Below, in pieces: positions 13,832 to 22,952 of a stretch of DNA of 64,000 nt. The notes under the pieces are model-generated. The model ran no database searches and was not told the DNA's origin. It saw only the letters and a list, made by a program, of their open reading frames with translations. Position numbers and translations under genes: made by a program. Within the stretch, counting starts at the first letter, position 1; each line of letters begins with the position of its first letter. The stretch is from Streptococcus timonensis (GTDB lineage Bacteria; Bacillota; Bacilli; Lactobacillales; Streptococcaceae). The stretch is taken from NCBI RefSeq assembly GCF_900095845.1, contig NZ_FMIX01000004.1, positions 1,185,501 through 1,249,500 on the forward strand, in the 5' to 3' direction.

Positions 13832-15277
13832 ATGAAATCAACAAATAAAGTGGCTATCTATGTCAGAGTGTCCACTACCAATCAGGCTGAGGAGGGGTAC
13901 TCTATAGATGAGCAAATAGATAAGCTAGAGGCTTACTGTAAAATTAAGGACTGGACTGTCTACAAAGTCTATACTGATGGAGGTTTTTCAGGATCTAACA
14001 CTGAAAGACCAGCGCTAGAAAAACTTATCAAAGACGCTAACAAGAAAAAAATTGATACCGTGCTAGTCTATAAGCTAGACCGTCTTAGTCGTAGTCAGAA
14101 AGATACACTATTTTTGATTGAGGATGTATTCATCAAGAATGGGATTGAATTTCTGAGCTTACAAGAGAATTTTGACACCTCTACGCCTTTTGGCAAGGCT
14201 ATGATAGGACTTTTGAGCGTGTTTGCTCAGCTGGAGCGTGAACAAATCAAGGAAAGAATGCAACTGGGTAAGCTAGGCCGTGCTAAAGCTGGGAAATCTA
14301 TGATGTGGAATAAGACATCATATGGTTACGATTACCATAAAGAGACAGGTACAGTGACCATCAATCCAGCACAGTCACTAGCTATCAAATTCATCTTTGA
14401 GAGCTACCTATCAGGTAGATCAGTCACTAAGTTAAGAGATGACCTAAATGACAAGTACCCTAAACCGATACCGTGGAGTTATAGAGCTGTCAGGACGATT
14501 TTAGACAACCCTGTCTACTGTGGTTATAATCAATATTTAGGAGAAATATACAAGGGAAACCATGAGCCTATTATCACAAAAGAAGTCTATGATAAAACCC
14601 AAAAAGAGCTCAAAATCAGGCAAAGAACTGCAGCCGAAAACGTCAACCCTAGGCCATTCCAGGCAAAGTATATGCTATCTGGTATCGTTCAATGTGGCTA
14701 CTGTCTAGCTCCTTTAAAAATCTTGATGGGCGTGATTAGAAAAGATGGCACTAGGTTTATAAAATATGAGTGTCATCAAAGGCACCCTAAAAAAACAAAG
14801 GGAGTCACTACCTACAATGATAACAAAAAGTGTGACTCAGGTTTTTACTACAAGGATGACATTGAGGCCTTTGTCTTGCAAGAGGTCAATAAGCTACAGC
14901 ATGACACTGATTATTTAGATGAAATCTTTTCAGACAACCAAAAAGAGGCTATCGACCGTGCTAGTTATCAAAAACAGATACAAGAATTGACTAAGAAAAT
15001 CAGTAGACTTAATGACCTATACATAGATGACAGAATTACCCTAGAAGAATTACAAGCAAAATCTGCTGAGTTTCTAAATATGAGAGCCTTGCTAGAAAAA
15101 GAGCTAGAGGATGATCCAGCACTCAAACAAGAGGAAACTAAAAATACTATCAAGCAATCTCTGAGCAAAGGAGACATCTTAAAGATGGACTATGAGGCTC
15201 AAAGGGACATAGTTAGAGCCTTGATCAAGAAAGTACAAGTCACAGCTGATAGCATTCTTATCAAGTGGAGAATATAG
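13832..15277 (+). CDS. int: Large serine recombinase (integrase) (copy A)
   Basis: This 481-aa site-specific recombinase carries out integration and, with a directionality factor, excision. The N-terminal resolvase domain has catalytic Ser14 in YVRVSTTNQ and the KLDRLSRS and LEREQIKERM motifs. A recombinase domain follows (about 165-270), then a zinc ribbon with CGYC and a later paired His/Cys, and a coiled coil (about 375-440). The start follows a G-rich ribosome site. The att core lies immediately downstream. No directionality factor was identified. Confidence 0.95.
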   Translation: MKSTNKVAIYVRVSTTNQAEEGYSIDEQIDKLEAYCKIKDWTVYKVYTDGGFSGSNTERPALEKLIKDANKKKIDTVLVYKLDRLSRSQKDTLFLIEDVFIKNGIEFLSLQENFDTSTPFGKAMIGLLSVFAQLEREQIKERMQLGKLGRAKAGKSMMWNKTSYGYDYHKETGTVTINPAQSLAIKFIFESYLSGRSVTKLRDDLNDKYPKPIPWSYRAVRTILDNPVYCGYNQYLGEIYKGNHEPIITKEVYDKTQKELKIRQRTAAENVNPRPFQAKYMLSGIVQCGYCLAPLKILMGVIRKDGTRFIKYECHQRHPKKTKGVTTYNDNKKCDSGFYYKDDIEAFVLQEVNKLQHDTDYLDEIFSDNQKEAIDRASYQKQIQELTKKISRLNDLYIDDRITLEELQAKSAEFLNMRALLEKELEDDPALKQEETKNTIKQSLSKGDILKMDYEAQRDIVRALIKKVQVTADSILIKWRI

Positions 15278-15283
15278 AGAGAA

Positions 15284-15430
15284 TTTTACTATCCCTCATT
15301 TCAAATAAAGGTGTGCTATTCTCTTTATTTTCTTAAAAAATCAATAATTTTACTATCCCTCATTTCAAATAAAGGTGTGCTATTCTCTTTATTTTCTTAA
15401 AAAATCAATAATTTTACTATCCCTCATTTC
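15284..15430. repeat. 64-bp tandem repeat carrying the att core three times (A/B junction)
   Basis: TTTTACTATCCCTCATTTC occurs at 15284, 15348 and 15412, an exact 64-bp period (two full units plus the last core). The last copy adjoins copy B's left end. The same array ends copy B at 50103-50249, where the last copy adjoins the chromosome. Confidence 0.9.
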
Positions 15431-15450
15431 AATCAAGGATACTAAAATTA
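15412..15450. other. Prophage junction, inferred attP
   Basis: Right-end sequence of copy A continues to 15430; copy B left-end sequence begins at 15431 (AATCAAGGATACT). This is the join expected in circular phage DNA, so it should be a complete attP. The exact crossover base pairs cannot be set without attB. Confidence 0.75.
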
Positions 15451-15456
15451 TCACTT

Positions 15457-15493
15457 AAAAAACAAAAAAACCACAAGCATAAGCCTGTGGTTT
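15457..15493 (-). terminator. Terminator after the lysin gene
   Basis: AAACCACA/TGTGGTTT stem with a long T-run on the minus strand; it ends the lysin transcript about 40 bp past its stop. Confidence 0.85.
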
Positions 15494-15532
15494 CTGTTTG
15501 TATAATTAACTTGAAATTCTTTCTGTTATATT

Positions 15533-16537
15533 TTATTTTTCTGCTTTAGCCTGAGCCAATGTAATCAGTCCATCAGGCTCTACCTCAAACTCAGGCTTGT
15601 CAGCAAGTGACCCGTCATCCTTGAGATAGTACCAGCCAGTTCCATCTGCTGATTTAACAAAGGCATTAGATACCATTGATCCTTTTTGATAGTCTAAGAA
15701 ATACCATGTTTCCTTATATTTGACCCATCCTGTGACCATAGCGCCCTGATTATCAAAATAGTACCAGCTATTATCAATCAATACCCATCCAGTGGCCATA
15801 GCGCCATTTGGTAATAAATAGTACCAGTTAGTGTCTGAGTGTTTATGCCATGTGTTAGCTTTCATGTAGCCATTGCTATCAAAGAAATACCAGACATCAT
15901 CAATAACTTGCCATTTATTAGTAGGATATGTGCCATCTTCATTGACATACCACCACCCCGTACTATTATTGTGCCATCCAGCCTCTGCTTTGGCCTCTCC
16001 TAGCATTTCCTGAACGGTTGATCCTAGACTTTGATAGTGCTTGATTTTAGCAATGACATAATCTCTAAGACTATCATTATAGCCACCGTGCAAAGCTAAA
16101 GAACGTGCAGGGCATGAGGTGCTTGAAAATTCATTGTGGAATTTGATGTTTGAATAGTTCGGAGTATCACCATAATAGGTCATATCCTCAGCCATCTGTC
16201 TCAAGACCATGTTTTCATTTTCAATAAATTCAGCGTCTGAGGCATTATATTGCTGACAAACTTCATAGCTGATAGAGTTCATGTTAGCGTCATAGTTAGC
16301 AGCTGACCAGGTGCCACTGTATGTATTTTCAACTCTTGCAATAGTGTCACGGTTAATGTAATAGTGAGCAAATCCTAGAGCTGACTGACCGTTATTATAT
16401 CGTGAGCGTAACCAACTCACATAACTCTCAGGGGTCATGGAGCCAGCGTCATTGTGCAGAATATAGTATTTTGGCTTATGTGTAGGTCTTGCCCCAGCAA
16501 TTCCATTAAATACATTAGTATTGATAATTTCTACCAT
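15533..16537 (-). CDS. Endolysin: amidase + choline-binding repeats
   Basis: This 334-aa cell-wall hydrolase has an N-terminal Amidase_2/PGRP-type domain (residues 20-150) with zinc ligands H28 (YYILHND), H134 (KFHNEF) and C142 (SSTSCPAR). It cleaves the MurNAc-L-Ala bond. A linker leads to five or six choline-binding repeats (about 190-320, WYYF/GW pattern). The end ADKPEFEVEPDGLIT closely matches the LytA tail, with a short AQAKAEK extension. The tail binds choline on teichoic acids, tying the phage to mitis-group hosts. The catalytic half is not the LytA amidase, so the gene is a mosaic. No signal peptide: export needs the holin. Confidence 0.92.
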   Translation of the reverse strand: MVEIINTNVFNGIAGARPTHKPKYYILHNDAGSMTPESYVSWLRSRYNNGQSALGFAHYYINRDTIARVENTYSGTWSAANYDANMNSISYEVCQQYNASDAEFIENENMVLRQMAEDMTYYGDTPNYSNIKFHNEFSSTSCPARSLALHGGYNDSLRDYVIAKIKHYQSLGSTVQEMLGEAKAEAGWHNNSTGWWYVNEDGTYPTNKWQVIDDVWYFFDSNGYMKANTWHKHSDTNWYYLLPNGAMATGWVLIDNSWYYFDNQGAMVTGWVKYKETWYFLDYQKGSMVSNAFVKSADGTGWYYLKDDGSLADKPEFEVEPDGLITLAQAKAEK

Positions 16538-16555
16538 TTAAAATTTCCTTTCATG

Positions 16556-18178
16556 TTATGGGAGAGTTGTTGGCCATGGTTCACTAGTTAAGTACGAGAT
16601 AGAACTTACACGGATGTCCCCAATGTCTCTATCGGTAGGTACAGGGTCAGTAAATTGGAAGCGTAGCATGTTACTGTCTCCGTACCCTCCAAGATACCAT
16701 GTACCGTATGGTGTGCCTTTATCGTTGTAAATACCACCAATTAAAGATGACTCTGAACGAAAGCCATAAGGAACTCCACTCAACCCTAAAATATAGCAGT
16801 TTCTTTCCTTGTCGCTTCCTTGTGGACTATATCCAGCACCACCTCTACGAACGACACCGAACCATCCCCAAGAAAGTCCACCGAATTGATACATGACTGT
16901 ATCGTTTTTTCTTCGCACTTTCAAAAATGAAGAACCTAGTTTCGACTGAATATTCAAAGTTCGCCAACCAGTATCACCAGTTAGCACCTCCCATCCTTGA
17001 TTGTCAGTGCCTCGTCTTTTAATCCATTTCAAAGCGCCATTTGTGGCTACTGTGTCCACATAGGTAGTTCCTACTGGTGCTACAACCTTACCATTAGGCA
17101 TGCCTTGACCGTGGATTTCATACTCATTGACTTGTCCACTTGTATTAGCTGGAGCGCTTGGCAAGACAACACTGCCACCACCACCAGACAAACTAAGAGT
17201 GGTACCGTTAAGATTGAGCCTTTGAGGTTCTTTTTGTTCAATGAGAGAAAGTCTTTGCTTGACTCCACTGTCATTATACGGCTGAGGGATTTCTGATTTT
17301 TTAGCATACTCATCTAAATTTTGATGTTGAGTAAGGTAGCCCTTACCAGCTAGAGCCTCCTCAGTCACAAATTTTGAGGTATCTACCTCTTTTTTGTTTT
17401 CAAGAGTCTCAACTCGTTTCTTGAGCTCGGTATCATTGTAGGGGTCAGGTAGCTCTGAGTGTTTAACGTAGTCATCCAAGCTCTGATGTTGAGTCAAGTA
17501 CCCTTTGCCATCTAATTCTGACTTAGTGACTAAATCGCTAGTGTCCACACCTGGCTTATTCTCTAAGGCCACTACACGCTCTACAAGTGGCTTGTCATCA
17601 TAGATGGTGTCATTGTCAGGCTTGGCCTTTAAAGCCTTGATGTCGTCCAAAATACTGACCACATCACTCTGATTAGCCTTACTTGCAAGCTCAGCTCTTA
17701 GCTCACTATCATCATAAGCTGCGCCTGGAGTGTTATTTTTAGGTAGCAAGCTCTCAAGCTCATCCTTTGTCACAATGTTATTGACATCTATGACACGCTT
17801 TGTCTGCGACTCCATAACAGGTGCCTGAGTAGCCTTGTCAATCTCACTAACTTTCACATGGAAAGAGAAAGCATATACATCAGCTGATTTTTTAACCTTT
17901 TCAAAATAGATGTACCCTACTACTGTCTCACTTGCAATTATCAAAGAATTGTCAAATTTGACTGTAAAACTATTGCCCTCTGTGGTAGCCTCTACCTCTT
18001 TATAGCGATTGGTGCCCTTAAAATGAAAGAGACAGATGACTTTCTCAGCTGTCAACTCATTAATAGTAAAGTGAAATTCAGCTATCTCTTTATCTTTACT
18101 GTAGAGCTCATGCTGGAGCTTATCAATTCCCCTGATATTGCTTGTCAGCTCTATCTTTTTGCTGATAATTTTTTCCAA
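16556..18178 (-). CDS. Baseplate upper/receptor-binding protein (BppU N-terminus)
   Basis: This 540-aa host-recognition protein has a BppU-like beta N-terminal domain (residues 1-115), a rod with two related modules (GKGYLTQHQSLDDY and GKGYLTQHQNLDEY, each followed by a YND-containing turn), a VVLPS linker, and a beta-rich C-terminal head (about 350-540) that probably binds the receptor. The start is TTG with a strong AGGAGGG; no ATG is nearby. It lies between holin and lysin and is preceded by a terminator, an unusual place for a tail gene. Confidence 0.75.
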   Translation of the reverse strand: MEKIISKKIELTSNIRGIDKLQHELYSKDKEIAEFHFTINELTAEKVICLFHFKGTNRYKEVEATTEGNSFTVKFDNSLIIASETVVGYIYFEKVKKSADVYAFSFHVKVSEIDKATQAPVMESQTKRVIDVNNIVTKDELESLLPKNNTPGAAYDDSELRAELASKANQSDVVSILDDIKALKAKPDNDTIYDDKPLVERVVALENKPGVDTSDLVTKSELDGKGYLTQHQSLDDYVKHSELPDPYNDTELKKRVETLENKKEVDTSKFVTEEALAGKGYLTQHQNLDEYAKKSEIPQPYNDSGVKQRLSLIEQKEPQRLNLNGTTLSLSGGGGSVVLPSAPANTSGQVNEYEIHGQGMPNGKVVAPVGTTYVDTVATNGALKWIKRRGTDNQGWEVLTGDTGWRTLNIQSKLGSSFLKVRRKNDTVMYQFGGLSWGWFGVVRRGGAGYSPQGSDKERNCYILGLSGVPYGFRSESSLIGGIYNDKGTPYGTWYLGGYGDSNMLRFQFTDPVPTDRDIGDIRVSSISYLTSEPWPTTLP

Positions 18179-18197
18179 TTTTTGCCCTCCTTTCTAA

Positions 18198-18226
18198 TAA
18201 AAAAGAGAGCCTAGTAGGCTCTCTAT
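18198..18226 (-). terminator. Terminator between holin and receptor-binding gene
   Basis: Perfect 8-bp stem AGAGAGCC/GGCTCTCT with a T-run on the minus strand, starting right after the holin stop. It would limit read-through into the receptor-binding and lysin genes. Confidence 0.8.
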
Positions 18227-18228
18227 GT

Positions 18229-18504
18229 TTAATCTTTGCTAGGCTCTGTATATGTCATAGCTCTTGAGCTGTCTGACAAACCTGCTGTAGTAGGGTCAGG
18301 CACAATATTTAGAGCGCTCACGATTGAGAGCCCAATAAGGTAGGGATTGCCTAAGAATTTCAAAAACAATTCATAAACCCCAGCCCAGCTAGTCAAATCC
18401 TCAAATTTTAACCCAAAATAGGTCAAAATAGGTAGGATGATAGCAAGTAATAAACGAATAACAAACGCTCTATTATTAAAACGTACTAGCCAGTTAATTT
18501 TCAT
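18229..18504 (-). CDS. phi LC3-family holin
   Basis: This 91-aa membrane protein begins KINWLVRFNNRAF, the phi LC3 holin signature, and has two hydrophobic segments (about 15-33 and 45-67). It forms lesions that let the lysin reach the wall. It sits 3 bp after the preceding membrane-protein gene. Confidence 0.88.
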   Translation of the reverse strand: MKINWLVRFNNRAFVIRLLLAIILPILTYFGLKFEDLTSWAGVYELFLKFLGNPYLIGLSIVSALNIVPDPTTAGLSDSSRAMTYTEPSKD

Positions 18505-18507
18505 GTT

Positions 18508-18924
18508 TTAACTCCTCACTTCTAAAATGTTGTATTTTTGGTAAAGGCTATCTATATAGCCGTTACCACCTAAATTTTTATAGCTCTTGTGCATTTTGTG
18601 GATCACATCAGACTCATGTACTGTAGTATATCCACGGTTAATAGCTGTGGTCATGTCTCTCTCTAGTCTTAAATACATAGTGACTAGATGAGCCTCATCA
18701 TGTACCAGCAATTTTTTATTGACATCTAAAAGCATTTCATTATTTGAGTGCCCTAGGTCTTGCACAGTCTCTACTGTATGTTGAATAGTGCCTAACTCGT
18801 TTTTGAGTTCATTAAATTGCTGCTTATTCAAATTGGCTGACTTGCTTGCTGTAAGCCCAAACCATCCAGTAGCAATAACACCAACAGTAGGGGCTAGATG
18901 TGCTATTAAATCTGATATAGTCAC
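18508..18924 (-). CDS. Small membrane protein next to holin, 138 aa
   Basis: One N-terminal membrane segment (residues 10-27, APTVGVIATGWFGLTA) is followed by a coiled coil and a helical C-terminal domain. Streptococcal phages often carry such a gene before the holin. It could be a second holin-like or holin-modulating protein, but no activity is known to me. Confidence 0.65.
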   Translation of the reverse strand: MTISDLIAHLAPTVGVIATGWFGLTASKSANLNKQQFNELKNELGTIQHTVETVQDLGHSNNEMLLDVNKKLLVHDEAHLVTMYLRLERDMTTAINRGYTTVHESDVIHKMHKSYKNLGGNGYIDSLYQKYNILEVRS

Positions 18925-18939
18925 GCTTGCCCCCCTTTC

Positions 18940-19563
18940 TTATTGTGGCACTGCCTCAGTATTTAGTTCTGTGCTTGTTGTTGGAGTATTTTCTTTTGGT
19001 GGTTCCCATTTCCAAATGCCTAACTTACCATTTCTCTCAAGGTCTGCTAGTTCTTTTACTGTCTGACCTTGATAAGTAAACGGCTCATTCACTTGCACCA
19101 TGACACGCTTGCCCTCTTGGAATTGCTCACCGTGTTCAGGGTTTTCAATCGTGAAAATATCGTGAGGTTGATAGACTTTTCCAACTTCGCCAAGGTCTAC
19201 CAATTCAAGACCACGCTTGAATACTGTAGGGTCTAGTGGGTTGTCCACATCTGTCACTCTTGCAAGTACAGCCCAGTTAGCAATGGCTTTGACAGCGTTA
19301 ATAGCGTTGTCTTTCTCCTCAAGTTTCTTATCATAAGTTCGCTCTTGGATTTTTAATTCCTCTTGTAGCTGTTTGACACCCTCAGCAGGGTTAAACTCTG
19401 TGGCTACCAATCCAAGCACAGCCTCAATCAACGCACTATCAGACTCATTTGTACGGTCTCCACTCAATACACGGTCAAAGGCTGTGTAGGGTGCCTCTTG
19501 ACGGATAGCCACAAAAGTTCTATTACTATCTTGCAAATATTTGCTAATTACTTTAAATTCCAT
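18940..19563 (-). CDS. DUF1366-like phage protein
   Basis: The 207-aa protein starts MEFKVISKYLQDSNRTFVA, the DUF1366 pattern, followed by a coiled coil (about 65-90) and a mixed C-terminal domain. It is found between tail spike and holin in many streptococcal phages; function unknown. Confidence 0.7.
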   Translation of the reverse strand: MEFKVISKYLQDSNRTFVAIRQEAPYTAFDRVLSGDRTNESDSALIEAVLGLVATEFNPAEGVKQLQEELKIQERTYDKKLEEKDNAINAVKAIANWAVLARVTDVDNPLDPTVFKRGLELVDLGEVGKVYQPHDIFTIENPEHGEQFQEGKRVMVQVNEPFTYQGQTVKELADLERNGKLGIWKWEPPKENTPTTSTELNTEAVPQ

Positions 19564-19568
19564 AAATA

Positions 19569-19826
19569 TTATCCTTTCTCAATTTGTCTTGCTTTTACTT
19601 CCTCATAGAGGTTTTTGAGTTGCTCATCAGATTGTAAAATCTTATTCATTCCCTCAAAACCTAACTTGATATTTTCTAAGTTCCTCAACGCCTCATCACG
19701 CTCATCTTTAACTTGTTGTAATTCAGCTAGTGCCTCATCACGCTCAGCTTTGTCATACGCTCCATTTACAGTCTTATTAGCTAACTCAATAGCTAACTGA
19801 TTGATAACATTATCTACTGTGCTCAT
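19569..19826 (-). CDS. Hypothetical coiled-coil protein, 85 aa
   Basis: Acidic and almost wholly helical (AERDEALAELQQVKDERDEA). It lies between tail spike and DUF1366 genes with its own ribosome site. Unknown; possibly a tail accessory. Confidence 0.6.
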   Translation of the reverse strand: MSTVDNVINQLAIELANKTVNGAYDKAERDEALAELQQVKDERDEALRNLENIKLGFEGMNKILQSDEQLKNLYEEVKARQIEKG

Positions 19827-19838
19827 TTATTCCTCTTT

Positions 19839-22800
19839 CTACATGTTTATATGATACAAGCTAGGATACCCTAGTTTATTTTGCTCAAACCAGTTTTTGA
19901 TTTGTTGAAAATTATAATGGATATTATTAAATTTACCTACTAAAGATTGGCCTCTGACAATAATATCTTGTGTTTGGGTATCTATGGTCACTTGTCCCAA
20001 TCCATTTTGTCCACTTAATCTAAAATCCATTGTTTGGCCATAAAATGTGATAGCTGAGGCCGTCCTGCCACCTGAGCGACCATTCCATATTTGAATACCT
20101 GCTGACGTGCTATCCATTTTTATCAATCCATTTCTATTACTTAAAAGCGCTGTATATGAGCCATCTATATCCCCAATAGTACCAGCGCCAAAAACTAGGT
20201 ATTGTAACGGACGGTTAGGAAATTGATTTTTAATACCTACACCGTAGTTATTCATCTCTAGCCATCCACTTTGTAAATCAAAATTTGATTTACCATTTAA
20301 TGAGGATATTACACCACCATTTATGAGATTAGCTGAGAGCTTGCCTGATGTGATATTACTAGCGTTTAGATTGACCACATTGACTAAATTAGCGTCTAGC
20401 CTACCTGTTCGGATTTTGCCAGCGTCTAACTCATCTATCATGGCATTCTTGATAGTCCCATTAGCAATAAATGTAGTGTCAGGTGTGACTACTAGCTTGT
20501 TTTTACCGACTTGCAAACTAGCCCCACCTGTTGCTACATTCAAAGCACTCAATACATCACCATTACTGTTAAGGGTCTTGAATGCAAAACTATCCTTTAA
20601 GATTGACATTGTAGTCCTAGTGTATTCACTGTTGTAGTCTGTGTTGTCCACAAACTCCTCAGGTATTAAACGCCTGTCAATAATCATAGGTTTATGAATG
20701 ACGATATTACCAGGGCTTGTAAGAGTAAACCTAAGGCTGTACTCATTAAGCTCTCCAGTATAAGGAATGTCTAAATAGCCAGTAAAAACCTGATTACCAG
20801 TTTCATTAAGCAAAATTTGAGAGTTATAATACATTCCTAAACCTGTAGTATTGTCTAGTAATTGTATTAAAACTTTGCCATTCTTTGGCACCTTATCTAC
20901 TAAAATTTCAATACGATAACCAAGACCCTCACCTTTATTTACAAATTTCTTCGTGAGAGGGAACCGAACCCCTAGCCACCCAGACATAGAGTCAGTGTAG
21001 TTAATTCTAATTCCGTCATGGTCACCAAAACTAACACGTTCTAAATGCTTATCAGTATCAACTGATGAGATGAATTTTGGGATTTTTGTTGGTGCATAAA
21101 ATAAATTAGTTAGATTACTAAATCTCTTACCTACCTCAACATTAAATAAGTCTGATGTTAAGGCCATCCTTGCTATATTAGTGCTGATATTTGAGTCATC
21201 TCTGCCTAAGATACGCTCATAGAGTTTAGCTGTCTCTCTAACTTCCTGAAAGTCAGTAAGAGATACCTTACCATTCAAGTCAGTCCTCAAATTAGCAATT
21301 AAGTTAGTGGTCTCTGTGGCTGTTTGATTAACCTTATTTAGAGCCTGTACTGCCTTACCGTCAATTTGAGTGGCCTGAGTTCTCAAAATAGACAAATTAC
21401 GCTCATTGTCTTGCCTGTATAGTGATAACTCTTGACCTGTTGAGTCAGAGGCGTTTTTAGCCTCTTGAGCAAGTCTCTTAGAGGCCTCAGCTAATTCTTG
21501 AGTAGCATTTGACTTTTTAAGAAAATCAGAAACTGTCTGATCATGCTTAGCCTCAATCCCAGCCATTTTAGTATTGACTGCCTCAAATTGTTTATCTACC
21601 TCTTTCTTAACACGGTCAACATCCTCAGTGTCAAGCCGTTTCTCCCACATGCTACCATTCCAAATATACATACGTTGATACTGGCCATTCTTTTCAAACC
21701 ATGTATCACCTATTTTGTGCTCAACATTTTTGGCTGGTGTTTCATGCCAAATCTTATTACCTGTGCCACTGATGAGATATTGAGGTAGAGTGCTCTCAAT
21801 AGAGGCTTGCCGTTCCTCAACTACTGATAGACGGTCAGCAATTCCTGCAGTCATGCTAGATGACAGTGACTGTCCGATAGTTCCTAGCGTTATCTCCTCA
21901 TTAGAGTCAGTGTAGACATCATAGACCACCTTGACTACTTTCTCAGTGGTTGTAGTAATGTCAAATTGTGGATAGTAGAGAGGGATGATGTCACAGAGCT
22001 CAACTTCCTCCATCACTCCAAAATCTTGATAGTCCAAAGTATGTGATAAATCTACATAAGAGACCTCTGTAGATATTTTAGGAGCTCCAATGTTGTTAGT
22101 TTTGATGTAAGACTGACCTAGTGATCTCAATTTCTCAGCCGTTGGAGGGTGCTTGTCATCAAATTTGCTTGAGAAATCTACCAGAGATATTCTTCTCTGA
22201 GCGTATAATCTCAAATAAGGACTATCTAGGATGTGCTCAGGCAATGTGACTAAGACCTCATGTGACTCCTCACTTGACCCATTGCTGGATGGCGTATAAC
22301 GTGCAAATGGGTAGATAGAGGTATAATTACCGTCTAGGAGGCTCTCCTCCTCTACACTGAGCAGATTACGCCCGTACTCTAGCACGGTTGGAGCTTTACG
22401 CCCCATCTGCTGATGGAGAATGATGAGGTTATTATCAAACTCATATTCACCACCAAAGACATCAAGGATGGAACCTGAAACACCACCTAGAGCCTTTCTG
22501 GCACTTCCTACCTTATCCACTTCCCATGAAATACTACCTAGAGTCTTGATGTCTGAGCTAACATCAAATACATCATCACCTACCAGGCTCTCTTTCCAAA
22601 GTCTAAGAGCTGCCTCAGCATTAACATTTGAGGCTCTTACAATAGGTTTCAGGGCAATGTCTGAGGTTCTCATGGAGATATGACGGGCATAAATTTCAAT
22701 ATGTTCACTACTATCCTTGACTATACGGTTAATCTCAAAGGTTTGCCATTTGGTTCTCTTTCCAGCGTCTGACTTGATTTTCATCTCCACTTTAAACACA

Positions 22801-22952
22801 GAGGCAAAATGGCCATTCACTGGATATTTGATATATAAGTCATAATTACCATTTCTTTCTCTGGTAACAGTGACCTTATAAGCGTCTGAAATCTCACCAA
22901 GCCCAAATGTTCTAAATGAGCGTTCATCAGCTCTATATAATACTGGGTTCAT
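19839..22952 (-). CDS. Tail spike / endopeptidase-type tail protein (PblB-like layout)
   Basis: This 1037-aa protein sits at the tail tip. Residues 1-370 match the prophage endopeptidase tail (Tal) domain that follows Dit. A module with IWHETPAKNVEHKIGDTWF and YIWNGSMWEK follows (about 395-440), then a long coiled coil (440-590), a beta region (about 620-780) and a C-terminal beta domain with Asn/Gly-rich turns. This layout resembles streptococcal tail spikes of the PblB kind; platelet binding cannot be judged from sequence alone. It overlaps dit by 4 bp. Confidence 0.8.
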   Translation of the reverse strand: MNPVLYRADERSFRTFGLGEISDAYKVTVTRERNGNYDLYIKYPVNGHFASVFKVEMKIKSDAGKRTKWQTFEINRIVKDSSEHIEIYARHISMRTSDIALKPIVRASNVNAEAALRLWKESLVGDDVFDVSSDIKTLGSISWEVDKVGSARKALGGVSGSILDVFGGEYEFDNNLIILHQQMGRKAPTVLEYGRNLLSVEEESLLDGNYTSIYPFARYTPSSNGSSEESHEVLVTLPEHILDSPYLRLYAQRRISLVDFSSKFDDKHPPTAEKLRSLGQSYIKTNNIGAPKISTEVSYVDLSHTLDYQDFGVMEEVELCDIIPLYYPQFDITTTTEKVVKVVYDVYTDSNEEITLGTIGQSLSSSMTAGIADRLSVVEERQASIESTLPQYLISGTGNKIWHETPAKNVEHKIGDTWFEKNGQYQRMYIWNGSMWEKRLDTEDVDRVKKEVDKQFEAVNTKMAGIEAKHDQTVSDFLKKSNATQELAEASKRLAQEAKNASDSTGQELSLYRQDNERNLSILRTQATQIDGKAVQALNKVNQTATETTNLIANLRTDLNGKVSLTDFQEVRETAKLYERILGRDDSNISTNIARMALTSDLFNVEVGKRFSNLTNLFYAPTKIPKFISSVDTDKHLERVSFGDHDGIRINYTDSMSGWLGVRFPLTKKFVNKGEGLGYRIEILVDKVPKNGKVLIQLLDNTTGLGMYYNSQILLNETGNQVFTGYLDIPYTGELNEYSLRFTLTSPGNIVIHKPMIIDRRLIPEEFVDNTDYNSEYTRTTMSILKDSFAFKTLNSNGDVLSALNVATGGASLQVGKNKLVVTPDTTFIANGTIKNAMIDELDAGKIRTGRLDANLVNVVNLNASNITSGKLSANLINGGVISSLNGKSNFDLQSGWLEMNNYGVGIKNQFPNRPLQYLVFGAGTIGDIDGSYTALLSNRNGLIKMDSTSAGIQIWNGRSGGRTASAITFYGQTMDFRLSGQNGLGQVTIDTQTQDIIVRGQSLVGKFNNIHYNFQQIKNWFEQNKLGYPSLYHINM

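Larger units (their letters stand above)
1..15430. mobile_element. Prophage copy A (right part only)
   Basis: This is the right-hand 15.4 kb of a siphophage genome, from inside the portal gene through terminase, early genes, replication, switch and integrase. It matches 34820-50249 at a constant offset of 34,819 and differs at three positions that I found (4222, 4764, 5988). Its structural genes lie left of the window. It ends where copy B begins, so its right end does not meet the chromosome. Confidence 0.95.

Noticed and set aside
15284-15430. CRISPR-like repeat near int
   Set aside because: The whole 64-bp unit is repeated, not a repeat with different spacers.
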